From contig NC_061130.1 of NCBI RefSeq assembly GCF_905220365.1, positions 9,431,501-9,495,500 of the forward strand: 64,000 bases of DNA, read 5' to 3'. A model generated the notes under the pieces. That model saw only the letters and a list, made by a program, of their open reading frames with translations, searched no databases and was not told the DNA's origin. Positions within the stretch are counted from its first letter, which is position 1; the number at the start of each line of letters is the position of its first letter. Both the position numbers and the translations under genes were made by a program. Source of the DNA: Vanessa cardui. Taxonomy: Eukaryota > Arthropoda > Insecta > Lepidoptera > Nymphalidae. This document shows positions 60,798 to 64,000 of this stretch, in pieces.

Positions 60798-63534
60798 TTT
60801 ATATTTACATTCAAGATTATTCCTATAAAAGATGGAATATAACTAAACTATAATCTAGTTTTTTGAGACTTTTCGTAAAGTTCTACTATTGAAATTTGCT
60901 AAGCAGTTAAGTAGTACTATGTTTGTGTTCCCTGCATCAACATGGTGAGATCGTTAGATGCACCGCACTTAAACATATTTGAGACATCACATCCAATTGC
61001 TCACAGACACTACGAACGAAAAGCTTAACTCGACTTGCATTAGAAGTTTGCTTTGAATTTAAAGCTGCTTTTTTCAATTTAAATTCATTAAAAGTAATTT
61101 AATTATAATAAATAAGTAATTTAATATTATTTTGTATTGAAAAATAATGTATCTCAGCAGCAGTGATAACGCGCTTCATACGCGGCCCATATATAGTTTT
61201 TATTTATTAATATCTGGCAATGGTCGTTTTATCAGCTATCTGAAAAGGAACCTAGAGTGGTTTCTTAAAGAATTAAAAATTTAGGGAGATATTTTTAAAT
61301 TGTTCTTGTAGCAACTGAACGTAAATCATGTTTGTGAATTTGATCCAGAATATTAAAAAAATGCTAGAAGAACGAGACATATTTCCAGTGATATGTCCTT
61401 CCTTTCCATTGCATATACCAAGTACTTGTTGAATAAATTATTTTATTGTGAAATTTCAAAAAAACCGCTCTCAAGTATTGACAGTTGTGGAAGTAAAAAT
61501 TATTATTATTATTGATGTCCAGCCCCGTTGCGACTGTGTACCATGTCACGTACATGGCTGCACCGTTCCTTATAATATTCGATGCGGTTAAATAGTAACA
61601 ATGGTACAAGTATAGATGTTAACATCAGAAAGTACATTATGAGTGTCGTAACATCTAAAAGCTTTCTCGTTGAGCTCGGCTATTCACGTGGGATTATAAA
61701 TGGGCTCTCACACTAACCCTTGGCTTAAGCATTTCTTCAATGCAAGTAACTAAAAAATGTCTTTTGCTTATATTTAAAGATAACAATTTTACTTATTGAC
61801 TACTAGCCTTAACAATTTCACAATAAGACTACAATTACATACGAATGTTAAAAAATTCATAAACAAAGTAAGTTGTAATTTATTTTCATCATCTCGTGAG
61901 CTCTCTTTTAATCGATTTAATATATTTTTTAGTGTTACAGTGTATTTCAATTTATTAATTATAATAATTATATGTAACGCTAAAAATTTGTTCACGTCAG
62001 CGTTTTGCATACTTTAGAAATTATTGTATGTCCAAAAGTAGTCATAAAGCGATCGCTTAACGATAACACAACCTTCGTAAACTTTTTTATTTTTGTACAC
62101 ATTTTTCTTTCGTGTAAAATAAAGCTTTATATTGAAATTTATTATTTTAAAAATAAATAAGCCTGTGTCTGATTGTATCATAAACTAGTCTATTTTATTT
62201 GTTTTATTTCATACTTGATAAAACTTGAACATGAATAAAAGTTTTGTATTTATAAACTGCGGTCCAAAAATCAGAGACAAAAGAATGAGCGTTTTTTTCT
62301 GTGTAATTACAAAAGATCAAGGGCTTCGCTTGAGGCATTCACGGATGAATGGAGCTAATCGAAGTCCACTCAATAGAAAAGTGCTCGTAGTATTGTCAAT
62401 AGACTGAATTACTACTGTGTATAGTTGTAACGGAAAAGTATTGGCTTTTGGTACTAAGATATTCCTTTCATAGATATCAGGTCAATAGTTATTTAAGTTG
62501 AAACGTAATAGCACTGTAAAATGAATTTTCGTACTTTCCACAATCATGAAAATTTAATCAATGTTTTTAAAATTCATGCGTATGTAATGTGATATTGTGA
62601 ATTCAAAATTTTGTTTACATTGCAAATATAAATAAAAAAAAAACTTAGTTAACAATATAGTTTAATAATTTTCTAATATGCAAATTATATACTGTGTCAG
62701 CGAAAACTTTACATAAATTCCTACAATATTTAGCAAATATAATATAATTTGAGCTTCACTATATCCCAATGGGATAACTGAGTCATTAATGTTAACAGTC
62801 GCCAGGGTCTGCCTAAAATTGCCATCGGTCCGTCGCGCCATATTATCCACGTATTAAATTGTTTGAGGACTGAAAGCCGAAATCGGGATCACATCGTTAA
62901 ATTTAATCTATATCCTAAAGCATTTAGGCCAGCTGGGATTATCCTGGATTCAACCAAAGTGGTGCTAATTTAGCTAGAGAATTTCAATTCACCTTTCGGT
63001 TGACAACTGATTGGATTCTAATTATTACGTAATTGGTAATATTCTTAACTATTAATTACATTATACCGCAAAGTGGTTGAATTCAAAGTTAGCCTAGTTT
63101 AAGGTATACTGTAAACATTATCTGAATATATTTAAGGCGTTTTTCTTCATGTAACCGAAAGTGATGTAACCTCAATTCTTTCGAGTCAACAGTTAAGTGC
63201 TAGCTTATGTCAACGGCTCATTATAGCGACTTATATATAGCACAGAATATCACTCGCCTTAATGGATGCAGCTGTTAATACAAATATTCACTGAGACGAA
63301 ATTTATAAAACCAATCTCAAGGCTATGATACATTCATTATTATTATTATATTATTACTGCAGTAATTGGTTCTTGTTATTTTTTATCATATTTTTTTTTC
63401 TGTCATTTCCACCGATACTATTAAAATGTAGATAAGTTCAAATGTCCATTGCTAAACGGGTATAACTGTATAAATTCATATGATTCATCCACTCGTAATA
63501 TATTCTATAGCCAAGCAATAATACTTTGTGTTGT
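60798..63534. other. Intergenic DNA with one repeat D copy
   Basis: Apart from repeat D at 62315 I see no gene or repeat I can name. The frames at 61364, 61789/61796 and 62662 are AT-driven and lack domains. Confidence 0.45.
62315..62430 (+). repeat. Repeat D, copy 2
   Basis: CACGGATGAATGGAGCTAATCG, AGAAAAGTGCTCG and GTCAATAGACTGAATT match copy 1 at 53265-53400 in order and orientation. Confidence 0.65.
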
Positions 63535-63655
63535 TGTCACGGGTAAGTGAAGTTACACTGGTAACTTGGTAGCACTCATCCGTCAAACACACAACCAGGC
63601 ACAAGGGACATAACAACTTAACTCATAATATTGGTAGCACATTGGAGATGTGAAA
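63535..63655 (-). repeat. Dispersed lepidopteran repeat A, copy
   Basis: AGTTACACTGGTAACTTGG, GGCACAAGGGACATAACA and ATTGGTAGCACATTGGAGATG are reversed blocks of the copy at 31841-32063. Confidence 0.55.
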
Positions 63656-63844
63656 AATAAATTGCATCAAATAAATAAGTTAATAAAACCAATATTCACA
63701 CAATATTTATTTTTATTACTATGTCCAATTTTAGTGCTACCAAACGTAAAATAGGAGTTCGGTTGATAGCATGAGAGAACATGATTAAAAAGTTACCTAC
63801 TATATCATTTTAGCTAAAACACGATAAAAGTTTTAGTAGAACAT

Positions 63845-63925
63845 CGCCTTGTTGCCTCCACTGGTGACAGGAGGTATGGGTTATTTTTTGCCCAGGCGAT
63901 CAGAATTGCGATTTAATGGGCTTGT
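63845..63925 (+). mobile_element. Fragment of the zinc-knuckle LINE family (C-terminus)
   Basis: TTGCCTCCACTGGTGACAGG and TTTTTTGCCCAGGCGATCAG match the reverse complement of about 34375-34435, followed by GAATTGCGATTTAATGG. It is a short remnant of the LINE found at 34.2-35.2 kb. Confidence 0.7.
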
Positions 63926-64000
63926 AGTCTTATCACTATTTCACGATGTCATGATTTACACAACATAATTTATATAGTTAATAGTTCATCTAAATGTGTA

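Noticed and set aside
48252..64000. A second host gene downstream of Dpr
   Set aside because: No exon-like frames with GT-AG borders and recognisable domains; all long frames belong to the LINE at 55.5-56.7 kb or to SINEs.
1..64000. CRISPR array, bacterial operon or virus-derived gene cluster
   Set aside because: No regularly spaced short repeats, no dense prokaryote-type coding, and no viral proteins were seen on either strand.

Overview
The window looks like lepidopteran nuclear DNA, probably from a nymphalid butterfly. It is strongly AT-rich and its only host gene has long introns. The interspersed repeats are types I associate with butterflies: Metulj-like tRNA-derived SINEs, Jockey- and CR1-like LINE tails, maT mariner and piggyBac. 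The assignment rests on sequence character and remembered repeat families; no search was run.

The one host gene I can support is a Dpr-family (defective proboscis extension response) cell-surface immunoglobulin protein on the + strand. Six coding exons (25863-25920, 32950-33158, 37623-37833, 39240-39367, 45148-45316, 48252-48364) join in compatible phases, 1-0-1-0-1, into exactly 296 codons including the stop. The product has a signal peptide, two Ig domains with complete Cys/Trp signatures, and a C-terminal hydrophobic tail of the GPI-anchor type. A short uORF ends five bases before the start codon. The exon carrying the start begins at an acceptor at 25826, so a noncoding first exon lies upstream; the best candidate is the CpG-rich stretch ending in a splice donor at 2482/2483. 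A poly(A) signal lies at 48463.

Layout: 1-2040 holds no recognisable gene. 2060-2482 is the putative promoter and leader. 2483-25825 is the presumed first intron, with a SINE, a LINE 3' end, an inverted pair of LINE ends, a nearly intact maT (DD37D) mariner with one stop codon, and a degenerate piggyBac element with TTAA ends. The introns between coding exons carry more SINEs, a 5'-truncated LINE with a long open frame (34.2-35.2 kb), a foldback MITE (35.26-35.40 kb), a decayed Helitron Rep/helicase relic (40.7-41.9 kb) and several near-perfect hairpins. From 48.5 kb to the end there is no host gene, only layered repeats: a family of about 330 bp present several times and interrupted by a SINE with a clean target duplication (49.2-51.6 kb), a CR1-like LINE with a stop in its reverse transcriptase (55.1-56.7 kb), and a second type of tRNA-derived SINE (60.6 kb).

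I found no CRISPR array, no rRNA, no genuine tRNA and no operon. I do not see a convincing new multi-gene system. The most useful content is the full exon structure of the Dpr gene, its uORF and leader, and several well-bounded transposon insertions that record the history of the introns.
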